DNA from: Myxococcales bacterium 68-20
Lineage (GTDB): Bacteria; Myxococcota_A; Polyangia; Polyangiales; Polyangiaceae
Assembly (NCBI GenBank): GCA_001899635.1
Contig: MKVQ01000033.1
Coordinates: forward strand, 100,356 to 164,355
Direction of reading: 5' to 3'
Length of the DNA: 64,000 nt
In this document: in pieces, positions 52,193-60,904 of the stretch
Numbering within the stretch: position 1 is the stretch's first letter
How the letters are laid out: every line of letters begins with the position of its first letter
Notes under the pieces: model-generated
Database searches by the model: none
The model's input: only the letters and a program-made list of their open reading frames with translations
What the model was told of the DNA's origin: nothing
Translations under genes and position numbers: made by a program

Positions 52193-52333
52193 GGAGGCCC
52201 GCCCGAGAGGTTCCCGCGCCTCCAGTCACGCTTCAGTCACGCTCGTTCGGCTACCCCTGCTGGACGGGCGCTCTGCCCGAGACGCGAGACCTTGGGCGGG
52301 CGTCGGCCATGCCCAGCACAGCGGAGGAAGGCC

Positions 52334-53497
52334 ATGGCACGGAACGAAGGGGTGTTGGATCGGGTGCGGGAACTGGCGCCGCAAGTCGCCGAGCGCCGTC
52401 GCGAGATCGAAGACGAGAGACGAATCCCCGCCGACCTGCTCCAGAAGCTCAAGGAAGCGGGCTGCGTTCGCATGTTCGTACCGGAGAGCCACGGCGGCCT
52501 GCATCTGCCCCTCCGCACGGGGTTGCAGGTGATGGAGGCCTTGGCGCGAGCCGATGGCGCGGTGGGTTGGACGATGATGCTCGCGTCCGAGAGTCCGCAC
52601 TTGTTCGCCCTGATGTCGCGCGAGACGTTCGACGCGATCTACGCGAACGGACCGGACGTCATCCTGGCAGGAGGATTCTCCGCTCAAGGTCAGGCGCATC
52701 GGCAGGCTGACGGCTACGAGGTGACCGGGAAGTGGGCCTTCGCGACGGGCTGCGGGCATGCCGACTGGCTCTTCGGCAACTGCGTGGTGATGGAAGACGG
52801 CAAGCCCCGCCCGGGACCCGCGGAAGGGGTTCCGGAGACCCGCGGCATGATGTTCCCGGCCGCGGATGCCCGCGTGCTCGACACCTGGCGCGTCCTCGGT
52901 CTTCGAGGAACGGGCAGCCATGACATCGCGGTCGAGGGCATGAGCGTTCCGTCCGCGCACAGCTTCGACATCTTCACGGGGGTGCCATCGATCCCGAGTC
53001 CGCACTACGTGATGCCCTCTCTGCAGTGTGGGCTGCATATGGGAGCAGTGGCAGTGGGGATTGGGCAGGGCGCCTTGGACGAGCTGATTGCCCTCATGCA
53101 ACAGGGCACCAAGCGGCTCTACGCGCGAAGCTCGACGGCGGACAGTCCGGTCTTCCAGCACCGATTGGGCCGCGCGGACGCAGCGCTGCGCGCGGCACGC
53201 TCGGCGCTGCACGAGGAGGCGGAGTCGTTGTGGCAAACGGCGCAGAAGGACCCGCCCGCAGTCCTCGGTCTCATGCCCCGCATCATGTCGTCGCTGGCCT
53301 GGATTGCGGAGACGACCGCGGGCGTGGTGGACGCCTGCTACTCGACGGCGGGAGGCAACGCCGCCCGGGACAGCTCGCCCTTGCAGCAGCGCTTCCGTGA
53401 CATCCACACGCTCGCTCAGCACGCAGGCGTGGCGGATGGGTGGCATTTGCAGTCGGGACTGGCTCTCTTGGGACGACCGGTCTCGTTCGGATTCTAG
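52334..53497 (+). CDS. acyl-CoA-dehydrogenase-fold flavin monooxygenase-like protein
   Basis: The 387-residue protein has the ACAD fold but the features of the group D flavin-dependent monooxygenases (HsaA-like): LQKLKEAGCVRMFVPESHGG, VMEALARADGAVGWTMMLAS, YEVTGKWAFATGCGHADWLF, WRVLGLRGTGSHDIAVEGMS, and a helical C-domain. The catalytic Glu of true acyl-CoA dehydrogenases is not evident. Members hydroxylate phenolic or polyketide substrates with a reductase partner, which is not encoded nearby. GGAGGAAGG precedes the ATG. It is probably the working gene of the BTAD-regulated cassette. Confidence 0.86.
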   Translation: MARNEGVLDRVRELAPQVAERRREIEDERRIPADLLQKLKEAGCVRMFVPESHGGLHLPLRTGLQVMEALARADGAVGWTMMLASESPHLFALMSRETFDAIYANGPDVILAGGFSAQGQAHRQADGYEVTGKWAFATGCGHADWLFGNCVVMEDGKPRPGPAEGVPETRGMMFPAADARVLDTWRVLGLRGTGSHDIAVEGMSVPSAHSFDIFTGVPSIPSPHYVMPSLQCGLHMGAVAVGIGQGALDELIALMQQGTKRLYARSSTADSPVFQHRLGRADAALRAARSALHEEAESLWQTAQKDPPAVLGLMPRIMSSLAWIAETTAGVVDACYSTAGGNAARDSSPLQQRFRDIHTLAQHAGVADGWHLQSGLALLGRPVSFGF

Positions 53498-53729
53498 AAC
53501 GCGGGGACACGACGATCTCCTCTTGGCTCGTTGGATCGACACTCCCCGACAACGAGCCTCGAGGCCCGTCGCGTACGTCCGTCCCCCGCATCGATCCGTC
53601 GTCGTTCGCCAGCTCGCGAGCGCTGCCGCCTGAGCCGAACGCGTCGCGTCAGACGGCTGGAAGCTCGCTCGCCTCGAGAGATTCGGCCTCCGCGGCCGAC
53701 AGGGCCCCTGTGGTACCGTGCGTCGAGAG

Positions 53730-54068
53730 ATGCAGAAGCGACGATCGGGCTCCGTCCTTGCAGCCACGCTCGGCGCACTGATGGTCGTCGCCGCCGTGGC
53801 ATGCGGACGGCAATCGCTCGATCCCAACTCGTTCGATCGATCCTGCTCGGTCGACACGGACTGCGTGTTGGTGCCCGTCGTGAGCGATTGCGACAGCTGC
53901 TGCAGCGGCTCCGTGCCGGTGCGCAACAGCGCTGAGCTGCGCCGCGCCCTCGCGGAGGTCGAGGAAGGATGCAGCGAGCGGACGATCTGCGCGATGGAAT
54001 GCACGGACGAGGCCGTCTGCACGAACGGGATGTGTACCAAGTCGAGCGCCGCGAGCGACGGCGGCTAG
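53730..54068 (+). CDS. small Cys-rich lipoprotein
   Basis: The 112-residue protein has a signal peptide with lipobox AVAC and eleven further Cys in the mature part (SCSVDTDCVLVPVVSDCDSC, CSERTICAMECTDEAVCTNG). This should form a compact disulfide knot like many myxobacterial exported modules. Start codons GTG 53718 and ATG 53730 are both possible; ATG is preferred. No family is recognised. Confidence 0.8.
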   Translation: MQKRRSGSVLAATLGALMVVAAVACGRQSLDPNSFDRSCSVDTDCVLVPVVSDCDSCCSGSVPVRNSAELRRALAEVEEGCSERTICAMECTDEAVCTNGMCTKSSAASDGG

Positions 54069-54113
54069 TCTCGCGAGACGCGAAAGCCGAGCCTCACGAG
54101 ACGCGAGCGTGCA

Positions 54114-55010
54114 TCACGTCACGTGGCAATCGAGGCCGACGGCGAAGCCCATCGAATAGCGCGCGTTGATCTCGCTTCGCGGCTGGAGACGCAGCACGCC
54201 GTCGGATGCGTCTCGATAAAGGAACGCGTCGATGCCGAAGGGGCCCCAGTAGCCCGCAGCATGAAGAGCGACGGCGCCCCGCCTCGCCTCGCTCGTGATC
54301 GCCTCACGCGTCACGACGTCCACGTCTTCGGCGAGCGTCGTCGCGAGCCATTGACCGTGCGCATCGCATTCCTGCGTGACGAGCCGGCCGAGGCGAAGCG
54401 CTCCTTCTTCGGACAGGAGCCCGTGGAGCCCGAGCTCGCGAACGATCGCCACCTCGGGCTCGATCATCACACCGCCTTCGGAGGCGATCGCGGACCGAAG
54501 GAAGGCGCGGTCGGCTTCGCTCACGAGGCCAGGCGCGATCGGACGCTGGCCTCGCCCCGCCATCCCGAACGCGCGCTTCACGCGCCATTGAGGCGCGACC
54601 GCAGGTCGAGCGGCGAGCATCGCGACGGCGGCCTCGAGGTCGTGCACGAAGGCAGCCTCCGGCAGCGTCGGACCGAGCGCTGCACAGAAGGCACGGCCGT
54701 TCACCGTTCGAAGCACCGTCGCGGGAGGATGGGGCACCGGAAGAGCGCCCGCTCGCACGAGCGTCGCGATCGCGCGCGGGGTCGGACAGAACGCGCGACC
54801 CGGGAGCCCTGCCGCGATCCCCGGCGCGGAGGCCTCGTCGACGAGCACGTCGTCGGGGCCGAGGAGCGACGCTGCAAGCCGCTCGACATGGGGAGCCATC
54901 GCGATGCGCACGGCTCGTGGCGGCGTATAGCGTGGCCCCGCCGCGAGCTCGACATCCGCGTCGAGGTTCAGGACCCAGGCTGAGCGTCGTCGGTCGGTTC
55001 CGGCTGCCAT
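54114..55010 (-). CDS. ATP-grasp enzyme of unknown substrate
   Basis: The 298-residue protein shows an ATP-grasp-type C-terminal half. QWRVKRAFGMAGRGQRPI is the Lys-containing glycine-rich nucleotide loop, VMIEPEVAIVRELGLHG is the central strand, and GPFGIDAFLYRDA followed by LQPRSEINARYSMGFAVGL holds the metal-binding Glu and Asn. The N-terminal part (RAFCPTPRAIATLVRAGALP) is the pre-ATP-grasp region. Such enzymes make carboxylate-amine or thiol bonds. The start overlaps the DUF455 gene by 43 bp, so they are coupled. No peptide substrate gene is visible. Confidence 0.82.
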   Translation of the reverse strand: MAAGTDRRRSAWVLNLDADVELAAGPRYTPPRAVRIAMAPHVERLAASLLGPDDVLVDEASAPGIAAGLPGRAFCPTPRAIATLVRAGALPVPHPPATVLRTVNGRAFCAALGPTLPEAAFVHDLEAAVAMLAARPAVAPQWRVKRAFGMAGRGQRPIAPGLVSEADRAFLRSAIASEGGVMIEPEVAIVRELGLHGLLSEEGALRLGRLVTQECDAHGQWLATTLAEDVDVVTREAITSEARRGAVALHAAGYWGPFGIDAFLYRDASDGVLRLQPRSEINARYSMGFAVGLDCHVT

Positions 55011-55786
55011 GCTTCGAGCTCGTCGAGGAAGCGCTCGGGTTGCCCGGCACGGCGCCGCGCGTCGCGCCGGAGCGGACGCCCGCGCATGAGCAGCGGGGTG
55101 AGCGGAGCGGGGAGCGCACGCGTCCATGCGGCGAAGTCGAGCGCACCGGTGAAGTGCTCGAACCAGCGCACGCCGAAACGCACGTGAGCGATCTCCTCGA
55201 GGCCCACGATCTCTTGCACGCGCGCGCCCTCCTCGTCGCCCGCCTCGCGGAAGCGCGCGGCGAACGTCGCCGTATGCTCGAGGTTCGCGCTCTCGAGCCC
55301 GAGCCCCATCACCGCGACGAACGATGCCGGATCGCGGCACGTCGGGATCCGCGTCCAGAACCAGTCGCGCACCGGGAACTCGCCGACGCGATGCCCGAGC
55401 CGTCGGATCTGCTCCGCGTACAGCCGCATGTGACGGACCTCGTCGAGCGCGATCCGGAGGAGACCTTCGCGGAAGTCGACCGGCGTGTCGGGGAACGCGA
55501 GGATCGCCCACGCCATCAGCTCCGCCGCCTGGAGCTCGTGATGCAGGAACGTGTGGAGCGCGCGCGCGCGCCCCGACGGAGCGCGGAGCCCGCGCGTCTT
55601 GTCCGCGCGTTCGGTGACGACGAGCTCCGGCGGGCGCCCCGGCGCCTCGAGCCGCCTCACCGGCGCGCCCTCTTCCCAGCGGCGCGGAGAGGACGGCGGC
55701 TCCGGCGCGAGCTTCACGTCGAGGCTCGTCGTCGAGACGTAGTCCCACGCCCAGCGCTCGACCGTTCCAGCCTCCGGTACCTTCAT
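54968..55786 (-). CDS. DUF455 ferritin-like diiron protein
   Basis: The 272-residue protein matches the DUF455 ferritin-like family. HTFLHHELQAAELMAWAIL (78-96), IALDEVRHMRLYAEQIRRLG (112-131), ESANLEHTATFAARF (165-179) and IVGLEEIAHVRFGVRWF (193-209) contain the four-helix Glu and His residues for a diiron site. The family is related to MiaE-type hydroxylases, but its reaction is unknown. The ATG at 55786 is preferred because the sequence before it is not conserved-looking. It is the first gene of a pair with the ATP-grasp gene. Confidence 0.88.
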   Translation of the reverse strand: MKVPEAGTVERWAWDYVSTTSLDVKLAPEPPSSPRRWEEGAPVRRLEAPGRPPELVVTERADKTRGLRAPSGRARALHTFLHHELQAAELMAWAILAFPDTPVDFREGLLRIALDEVRHMRLYAEQIRRLGHRVGEFPVRDWFWTRIPTCRDPASFVAVMGLGLESANLEHTATFAARFREAGDEEGARVQEIVGLEEIAHVRFGVRWFEHFTGALDFAAWTRALPAPLTPLLMRGRPLRRDARRRAGQPERFLDELEAWQPEPTDDAQPGS

Positions 55787-55855
55787 CGTCCGTCTCGCCT
55801 GCCGAAATGGGCAGATACGTCGACGGGCGCATCGCCGCAAGCCGCGCGGGCGCCT

Positions 55856-56497
55856 CTACTTCAGCTTCGCGTCGCAGAGCGCGACGCACATCCGATCGCC
55901 CTGCTCCTTGCAGATGCTCTTGAGCAGACGGATCTCCTCCTTCGACGCCTTGCCGTCGATGATCTTCGGCTCGAGGATCTCGCGCGCCTCCTTCAGACGG
56001 TGACCGAGGAGATGAGCGCGAGCGCGTACGAAGTCCGTGTCGGGCTCCTTGTGCTCGGTCGCATCGAGGGGCAGCCGCGGGGAGCCGGCGTCGAACTTGA
56101 GCTTCTTGCCGAGACGCTCGCTGCATTCGTCGACGCAGCTCTGATCGGCCTGGTGGTGGCAGATCAGAGCCAGGAGCTCGACCTCCTCCTTCGTTCCCTC
56201 GGATCCGAGCGCCTTCTTCTCGAGCACGAGCCGGGCAAGCCAGTATTGTCCGCTCGCCTCGTAGGCGCGCGCCTGCGCGTACGGCGTCTGCCCTTCCATC
56301 GGGCCCGCGTCCGCGAACTCGGCGACCGGCGTACCGCTAAACGCGACCGGTGGCACGGTGGTGGTAGCAGTGGCGATCGCCGACGGCGGCGGCTCGTCCG
56401 GCGGCGACGGCGACTTCTTCGAGCAGGCCGCCGACATCGACGCGAGGACGAGGAGCAGCGGGGATGCAAGGGCGAGCTTTCTGCCCGTACTAATCAC
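55856..56497 (-). CDS. Cys-rich helical lipoprotein, partner of phosphoesterase
   Basis: The 213-residue protein starts at a GTG that overlaps the phosphoesterase stop by 4 bp. The signal peptide ends in lipobox SAAC, followed by a Pro/Thr linker. The body contains TPR-like helices with Cys pairs (EVELLALICHHQADQSCVDE, KEEIRLLKSICKEQGDRMCV) that repeat the same pattern: a short helix, IC, then CxxxC. It probably binds or guides the metallophosphoesterase in the envelope. Confidence 0.76.
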   Translation of the reverse strand: MISTGRKLALASPLLLVLASMSAACSKKSPSPPDEPPPSAIATATTTVPPVAFSGTPVAEFADAGPMEGQTPYAQARAYEASGQYWLARLVLEKKALGSEGTKEEVELLALICHHQADQSCVDECSERLGKKLKFDAGSPRLPLDATEHKEPDTDFVRARAHLLGHRLKEAREILEPKIIDGKASKEEIRLLKSICKEQGDRMCVALCDAKLK

Positions 56498-58068
56498 GGC
56501 TTCTTGATCCAGATCTCGACGTTCTTGTCGGCCGCGCCGACATCGTCCGTCGGCAGCCACCCCGCGGTGAAATCGACCACGCCGCGCCTCTTTCCTTCGG
56601 CCGCGATCGGATCGCCCTCCACCGAGAAGTCGACCGCGGTGGCGCGGAGCATGATCCAGCCGTTGTCCTGGTCGAAGATCTCGACGACGCGGAACTGGTG
56701 CGGGTAGTCCGCGATCGCGCTCGTCATCACCTCCCAATGCGGATGGCCGCTCGCCGGCTTGATCGGGGTGACGCGGTGGCGATGCGAGTGCCCGACCATG
56801 CTGAAGAGGACGTTGTCGTAGCTGCCGATGAACGACGTCCACTGCTCGGTCGTCAGCGCGCCCGGAGCGATCTCGCCGCCGAGCCCGGTGCCGTCCCCGA
56901 GGCTGGACGCGGCGTGGTGGGACGAGAGGATCACCCACTTCCCCTCTGCCTTCGCCTTGTCGAGCAGCGGCTTGATGACCGCATCGACCTCGCTCTGCTT
57001 GATCACGCCCTCCGAGCCGCCGTTCTCGTGAGCGGTGTCGAGGACGAGGACGCGCAGCGGCGTGCCTTCGACGTCGAACGCATACGTGGCATGGCCACTC
57101 GCCTTCTCCGCCGCGCCGAGCCCGTGGCCGTCGGCGTGGCTGCCGACCTTGTTCATGACCTCGGTGCGCGAGAGGAGCGCCCGCCTCGGATCCGGAACGA
57201 CGAAGTCGCCGCGCTCGACGAAGCCCGCGAGGCCGTTGTCGTACCGCCGCGTGCCGCCGTTGGCCTCGATGCCGAGCGCCCTCTCGCGGTTGCCCGAGTC
57301 CGTCTTGAGGTTGCCCTGGACGAGGATGTCGTGGTTCCCGGTGACCCACTTCCACGGCATCTTCAGCCCCTCCGCCTTGAAGGGGTCCTTGCCGTCGTTG
57401 TCGGGCCCCGGAACGAGATCGTCGTCGTCGCCCGAGTCACACTCCACGTCGTCTGCGCCCGAGAGGATGCCGAGCACCCAGTCGACCTCGTTCGTCTGGG
57501 CGCTGTCGGCGTTGTCGCCGCCCATCAGCGTGAACGCGATCGGGTCCTTCCCATGGATCGCGTTGATCGTGCGCACCGCGGCGTTCGCCATGTGACAGAG
57601 GTAGGCGTCCTGCGGACGAAGAGCCGAGGACGTCGCTCCCGATCCGTCGAACTGACCGAGCCGCGTCGGCGACTCGTCGTCGGCGAGCTGCAGATCGGCG
57701 AGGTGCACGAACCGGACGAGACGCTTCGCGTTCGGGCCGGGAGCCGGTGCCGTGGAGTCGTCGATGACGCGCGTCACATAGGCGTCGCCAGGCCCCGGAT
57801 CGATCTCGCCGAAGCCACGTCCGAGGTAGTCCGCGAGCGGCTCGACGAGCGAGGGGTTCGGCCCGCTCTCCGCGCTCTGGCGCGGCGTTCGGGGAATGAA
57901 TGTCCGGTCCACCGTCGTGAGCGCCTCGGCGAGCGACGGATAGACCGTCGGCTGGTGGCGAGCCCGTACGACGCTCGAAGAGTTGGTCGACTCCGCTCCG
58001 TCGGAGCAGGCGAGAACCGTGAGAACGAGGCACGCCCCGAAAGCAGCAGTGCGAAGCATCGGGCGCAT
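56494..58068 (-). CDS. metallophosphoesterase lipoprotein (TIGR03767-like)
   Basis: The 524-residue protein has a signal peptide with lipobox VLAC and the five calcineurin-type motifs: FVHLADLQLAD, LMGGDNADSAQT, VTGNHDILV, VILSSHHAAS and SMVGHSHRHRV. These hold two metal ions, so it should hydrolyse phosphoesters outside the cytoplasm. Size and the long N-terminal segment fit the TIGR03767/68 group found in actinobacteria and myxobacteria. ATG 58059 is a second possible start. It is divergent from the alpha/beta hydrolase gene with only 14 bp between the starts. Confidence 0.92.
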   Translation of the reverse strand: MRPMLRTAAFGACLVLTVLACSDGAESTNSSSVVRARHQPTVYPSLAEALTTVDRTFIPRTPRQSAESGPNPSLVEPLADYLGRGFGEIDPGPGDAYVTRVIDDSTAPAPGPNAKRLVRFVHLADLQLADDESPTRLGQFDGSGATSSALRPQDAYLCHMANAAVRTINAIHGKDPIAFTLMGGDNADSAQTNEVDWVLGILSGADDVECDSGDDDDLVPGPDNDGKDPFKAEGLKMPWKWVTGNHDILVQGNLKTDSGNRERALGIEANGGTRRYDNGLAGFVERGDFVVPDPRRALLSRTEVMNKVGSHADGHGLGAAEKASGHATYAFDVEGTPLRVLVLDTAHENGGSEGVIKQSEVDAVIKPLLDKAKAEGKWVILSSHHAASSLGDGTGLGGEIAPGALTTEQWTSFIGSYDNVLFSMVGHSHRHRVTPIKPASGHPHWEVMTSAIADYPHQFRVVEIFDQDNGWIMLRATAVDFSVEGDPIAAEGKRRGVVDFTAGWLPTDDVGAADKNVEIWIKKP

Positions 58069-58082
58069 TGTACCATCCGCGC

Positions 58083-58823
58083 ATGCTCACGCGTCGTCGC
58101 ATGCTCCTCGGGCTCGGCGCAGCGGCGATCGCGCCGCATGCTGCCGGCTGTTCACGCGCTCGCCCGTCGCCCCCGCCGTGGCCCCGCACGAGCACCCACG
58201 AGGGCGTCGAGATGATCGAGCTCTTTCCGCAGGACGCCGACGAGAGCTCGCCGCTCGTCGTCGCGATCCACGGAATGGGCGATCGGCCCGATCGCTGGGT
58301 CGACGACTGGCGAAGGTTCCCCGCCCGCGTCCAGATCGCGCTCCCGCGCGCCTTCGATCCCCACGGCACCGGCTTCTCCTGGTTCCGGTTCGAGGACGGG
58401 ATGACCGACGAACAGTTCGGCAGCGCGGTCGGTGATGCAGAGGCACGCCTGTGGAAGGGGATCGCGAAGCTCGCCGGCAAGCGCCGCGCGATCGTCACCG
58501 GCTTCTCGCAGGGCGGCATCCTCTCGTTCGCGATCGCCTCCCGGCATCCCGACCAGATCGTGCGTGCATTCCCGGTCGCCGGCTCCTGCCCCGGGCCGCT
58601 CCTCCCGCAGAACAAGGCGCGAACGGCGCCGATCCGCGCCTTCCACGGCACCGCCGACCGCGTCCTCGACGTGAAGTGGGGTCGCGAGGCGGTCCATGCG
58701 TTCAAGGAACAAGGCAACGACGCCGAGATGCGCGAATACGAAGGCGTCGGCCACACGATCACCTCACGGATCCACGACGACCTCTGGAGCGCGATCCAGG
58801 AGGCGCTGCCGCCGAGCACCTGA
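58083..58823 (+). CDS. alpha/beta hydrolase, Tat-type lipoprotein
   Basis: The 246-residue protein begins with a twin-Arg motif (TRRRMLLGLG) and lipobox AAGC, so it is probably exported folded by Tat and lipidated. The hydrolase core has LVVAIHGMGDRPDRWVDDW, the nucleophile elbow GFSQGG, catalytic Asp in HGTADRVLDVKWG and His in YEGVGHTI. It is close to carboxylesterase/phospholipase-type (LYPLA-like) enzymes. Substrates may be lipid or ester compounds of the envelope. Confidence 0.9.
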   Translation: MLTRRRMLLGLGAAAIAPHAAGCSRARPSPPPWPRTSTHEGVEMIELFPQDADESSPLVVAIHGMGDRPDRWVDDWRRFPARVQIALPRAFDPHGTGFSWFRFEDGMTDEQFGSAVGDAEARLWKGIAKLAGKRRAIVTGFSQGGILSFAIASRHPDQIVRAFPVAGSCPGPLLPQNKARTAPIRAFHGTADRVLDVKWGREAVHAFKEQGNDAEMREYEGVGHTITSRIHDDLWSAIQEALPPST

Positions 58824-58855
58824 TCGACCTTCTCCCTCGAGACCTCGAGCGCGGA

Positions 58856-59668
58856 TCAGCGCACCGGCTTCGCGTAGCCCTGCAGGCGATAGATGTAGAG
58901 TCCCGCCATCTCGCGAAGCGTCCGAGTCGAGTCGCCGAGGTAGCCCGCGCGCGGCAGCCAGGAGCGCGCTCCGGGCGCCTTGTCCCCGTGGGCGCGGAAG
59001 TCGACCGCGAGCGTGTCGACCTTCATCCCGACCGCTTCGAAGCACTCGATCGAGCGACGCATGTGGAACGCGCTCGTCACGACGAGCACCTTCTCGAAGC
59101 CGCGCTCCTCGGCGATGCGCTGCGAGTACACGGCGTTCTCGCGCGTGTTCCGCGCCTTCTCCTCGAGGATGACGCGCGCCGGCTCCACTCCCCAGTCGAC
59201 GATCTGGCGACCGAGCACGCGCGCCTCGCTGTACTCCGCGAGCTCGGCGGCCTCGGGCCCGCCGGACACGATCGCGAAACGCGCGTGGCCGTCCGCGAGG
59301 AGCCGATGCGTGGCGACGAGTCGCTCCACGTTGTCGTTGTAGCTCGGCTGTCCCGTCTCCGCGGTGACGCGCTCGTCACCAACGCCGCCGAGGAGGATCA
59401 CGACGTCGTAGGTCACGTCCGGGCGATACGTCGAGGTGGTCGCATGCTCGAGCCGGTAGAGCAGCCCGTTCGAAACGGGCTCGAACGCGAAGACGACGAG
59501 CAGCGAGAACCCGAGGAGCCCGGCAAGCCGCTTCCGCCTCCACGCCGACCTGCGCCGCGGCCTCCTCCACGGAACGGCGAGCACGAGGAGCGCGAGGCCC
59601 CACGTGTACGGGCTCAGGAGGACATCGAGGAGCTTCGAGAGGAGGAAGAACACGTGGCTTTCATGCAC
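58856..59668 (-). CDS. ElyC/YdcF-family (DUF218) membrane protein
   Basis: The 270-residue protein has two N-terminal membrane helices (about 5-34 and 48-66) and the DUF218 domain: VVILLGGVGDERVTAETGQP, RFAIVSGGPEAAELAEYSEA, VEPARVILEEKARNTRENAV and VLVVTSAFHMRRSIECFEAV. The two helices make it ElyC-like, a group tied to peptidoglycan and undecaprenyl-phosphate metabolism in E. coli. It is the second DUF218 protein in the window. Confidence 0.92.
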   Translation of the reverse strand: MHESHVFFLLSKLLDVLLSPYTWGLALLVLAVPWRRPRRRSAWRRKRLAGLLGFSLLVVFAFEPVSNGLLYRLEHATTSTYRPDVTYDVVILLGGVGDERVTAETGQPSYNDNVERLVATHRLLADGHARFAIVSGGPEAAELAEYSEARVLGRQIVDWGVEPARVILEEKARNTRENAVYSQRIAEERGFEKVLVVTSAFHMRRSIECFEAVGMKVDTLAVDFRAHGDKAPGARSWLPRAGYLGDSTRTLREMAGLYIYRLQGYAKPVR

Positions 59669-59711
59669 GACGCCGAGCGCTGCGCGCCCTGCGCTGCCCG
59701 GGACCTCGAGC

Positions 59712-60011
59712 TCAGAGCGAGATCCCGCGGAAGAAGAAGAGGAAGCCGAGGAAGACCAACGTGAGGAACGCCATGATGGCGACGGCGGCGCCCCACTCGT
59801 GGAGCTTGTTGACCTCCGGGCGCACTTCGTTGGCGGCCGCGCCGCCGGCGGGCCTCACCGATGCCGGGTTCGCCTGATCGGCAAGCACGGCGCTGCTCGC
59901 CATCGGCGACGCCGAGCCCACACCGGCGGCCAGCCCTCCGGTCCCCGCCTCGATCGCAGTCGCAGGCTCGGCGGCCTCGGGGCGTGCGACGTTCGGGGTG
60001 TCCTCGGACAT
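59712..60011 (-). CDS. small tail-anchored membrane protein
   Basis: The 99-residue protein begins at an ATG with a polar, Ala/Pro-rich 70-residue cytoplasmic part and ends in one membrane helix (about 75-95, AAVAIMAFLTLVFLGFLFFF). It is a single-pass tail-anchored type. No family is recognised. It lies 43 bp upstream of the ElyC-like gene on the same strand and may be co-transcribed. Confidence 0.7.
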   Translation of the reverse strand: MSEDTPNVARPEAAEPATAIEAGTGGLAAGVGSASPMASSAVLADQANPASVRPAGGAAANEVRPEVNKLHEWGAAVAIMAFLTLVFLGFLFFFRGISL

Positions 60012-60072
60012 GCCGGCAGCGTCGCGATGATCCGCGCGCGTGTCCAGCACCAGCTCGAAACGCGGCCGAAAT

Positions 60073-60191
60073 TTGGGGCCCGCGCCCCAATCCCCGCAGG
60101 GGTGGGCCTTCGAGATGCCTTGAAATTGCGCCAATTCTCGCGCACTTGAGCTTCATTCCCACGCCTCTCGAGGCTTGGGCTCGCGGCCCAA
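60073..60191. promoter_or_regulatory. two similar hairpins in the leader of the ECF sigma operon
   Basis: TTGGGGC (60073-60079) with GCCCCAA (60084-60090) and TTGGGC (60175-60180) with GCCCAA (60186-60191) form two related stems with loops of four and five bases. They lie in the 251-bp gap between two divergent genes, before the ECF sigma start at 60263. The shared core suggests duplicated operators or RNA structures. Confidence 0.45.
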
Positions 60192-60262
60192 CGATCCGCG
60201 GCGGTCGGCCTTCGGCCCGCGTTTGAAATTTTTCTTCCTCCTCCGTCGACAAGCCCCTGACG

Positions 60263-60904
60263 ATGCTCTCCGCGCTCATGAACACGGCGCAGCTTGCGAC
60301 CCCGGAGACTCGCAGGTTCATGACCGAAAGCTCCCTCCACGAACAGGCGGGCGATCTCCGCCCTCTCGTCAGAGCCGTGGTCGCGTGCGTCCTCCGCGAG
60401 CGCCCCGATCACGCCGATGTCGAGGACTGCACGAACGAGGCGCTTCGTCGTGCGTTCGAGTCTCAGTCGCAGGCTCGTGGCCCGATGCGCCCGTGGGTGC
60501 TCGGCATCGCGCGCCACGTCGCGCTCGATACCCTCCGTGCGCGCCAGCGGCAACGCGCGCGGATGAGCCCTGACATGCCGGACGACCCGCCGAGCTCGAC
60601 AGCGGCGGTGGTCGATCGCCTTGCCGATCCGAGCGTGGGCGCCGACGAGCAGCTCGAGCTCGCCGAGCGCGCCGCCCGCGTACGTCGCGTGCTGCAGAAG
60701 CTCCCGGAGGGTCCACGCAAGGCGCTCGAGCTCTTCCATCTCGAAGGGCTTCCCTATCAAGAAGTGGGACGGCGGCTCGGGGTACCGCTCGGAACGGTGG
60801 CCACGTGGGTGACACGCGGTCGCAAGGCGATGGCCGAAGCGCTCGAAGACGAGATCGTGAGCGCGAAGCCGAAGAGGCTGACCGGCACTGGAGAGAAAGC
60901 ATGA
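60263..60904 (+). CDS. ECF RNA polymerase sigma factor
   Basis: The 213-residue protein has sigma region 2 (LRPLVRAVVACVLRERPDHA, DVEDCTNEALRRAFES) and region 4 (LPEGPRKALELFHLEGLPYQ, EVGRRLGVPLGTVATWVTRG). An ATG at 60320 is a further start candidate that would remove 19 residues. It is translationally coupled (ATGA) to the zinc-finger anti-sigma gene. Autoregulation of the three-gene operon is likely. Confidence 0.92.
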   Translation: MLSALMNTAQLATPETRRFMTESSLHEQAGDLRPLVRAVVACVLRERPDHADVEDCTNEALRRAFESQSQARGPMRPWVLGIARHVALDTLRARQRQRARMSPDMPDDPPSSTAAVVDRLADPSVGADEQLELAERAARVRRVLQKLPEGPRKALELFHLEGLPYQEVGRRLGVPLGTVATWVTRGRKAMAEALEDEIVSAKPKRLTGTGEKA

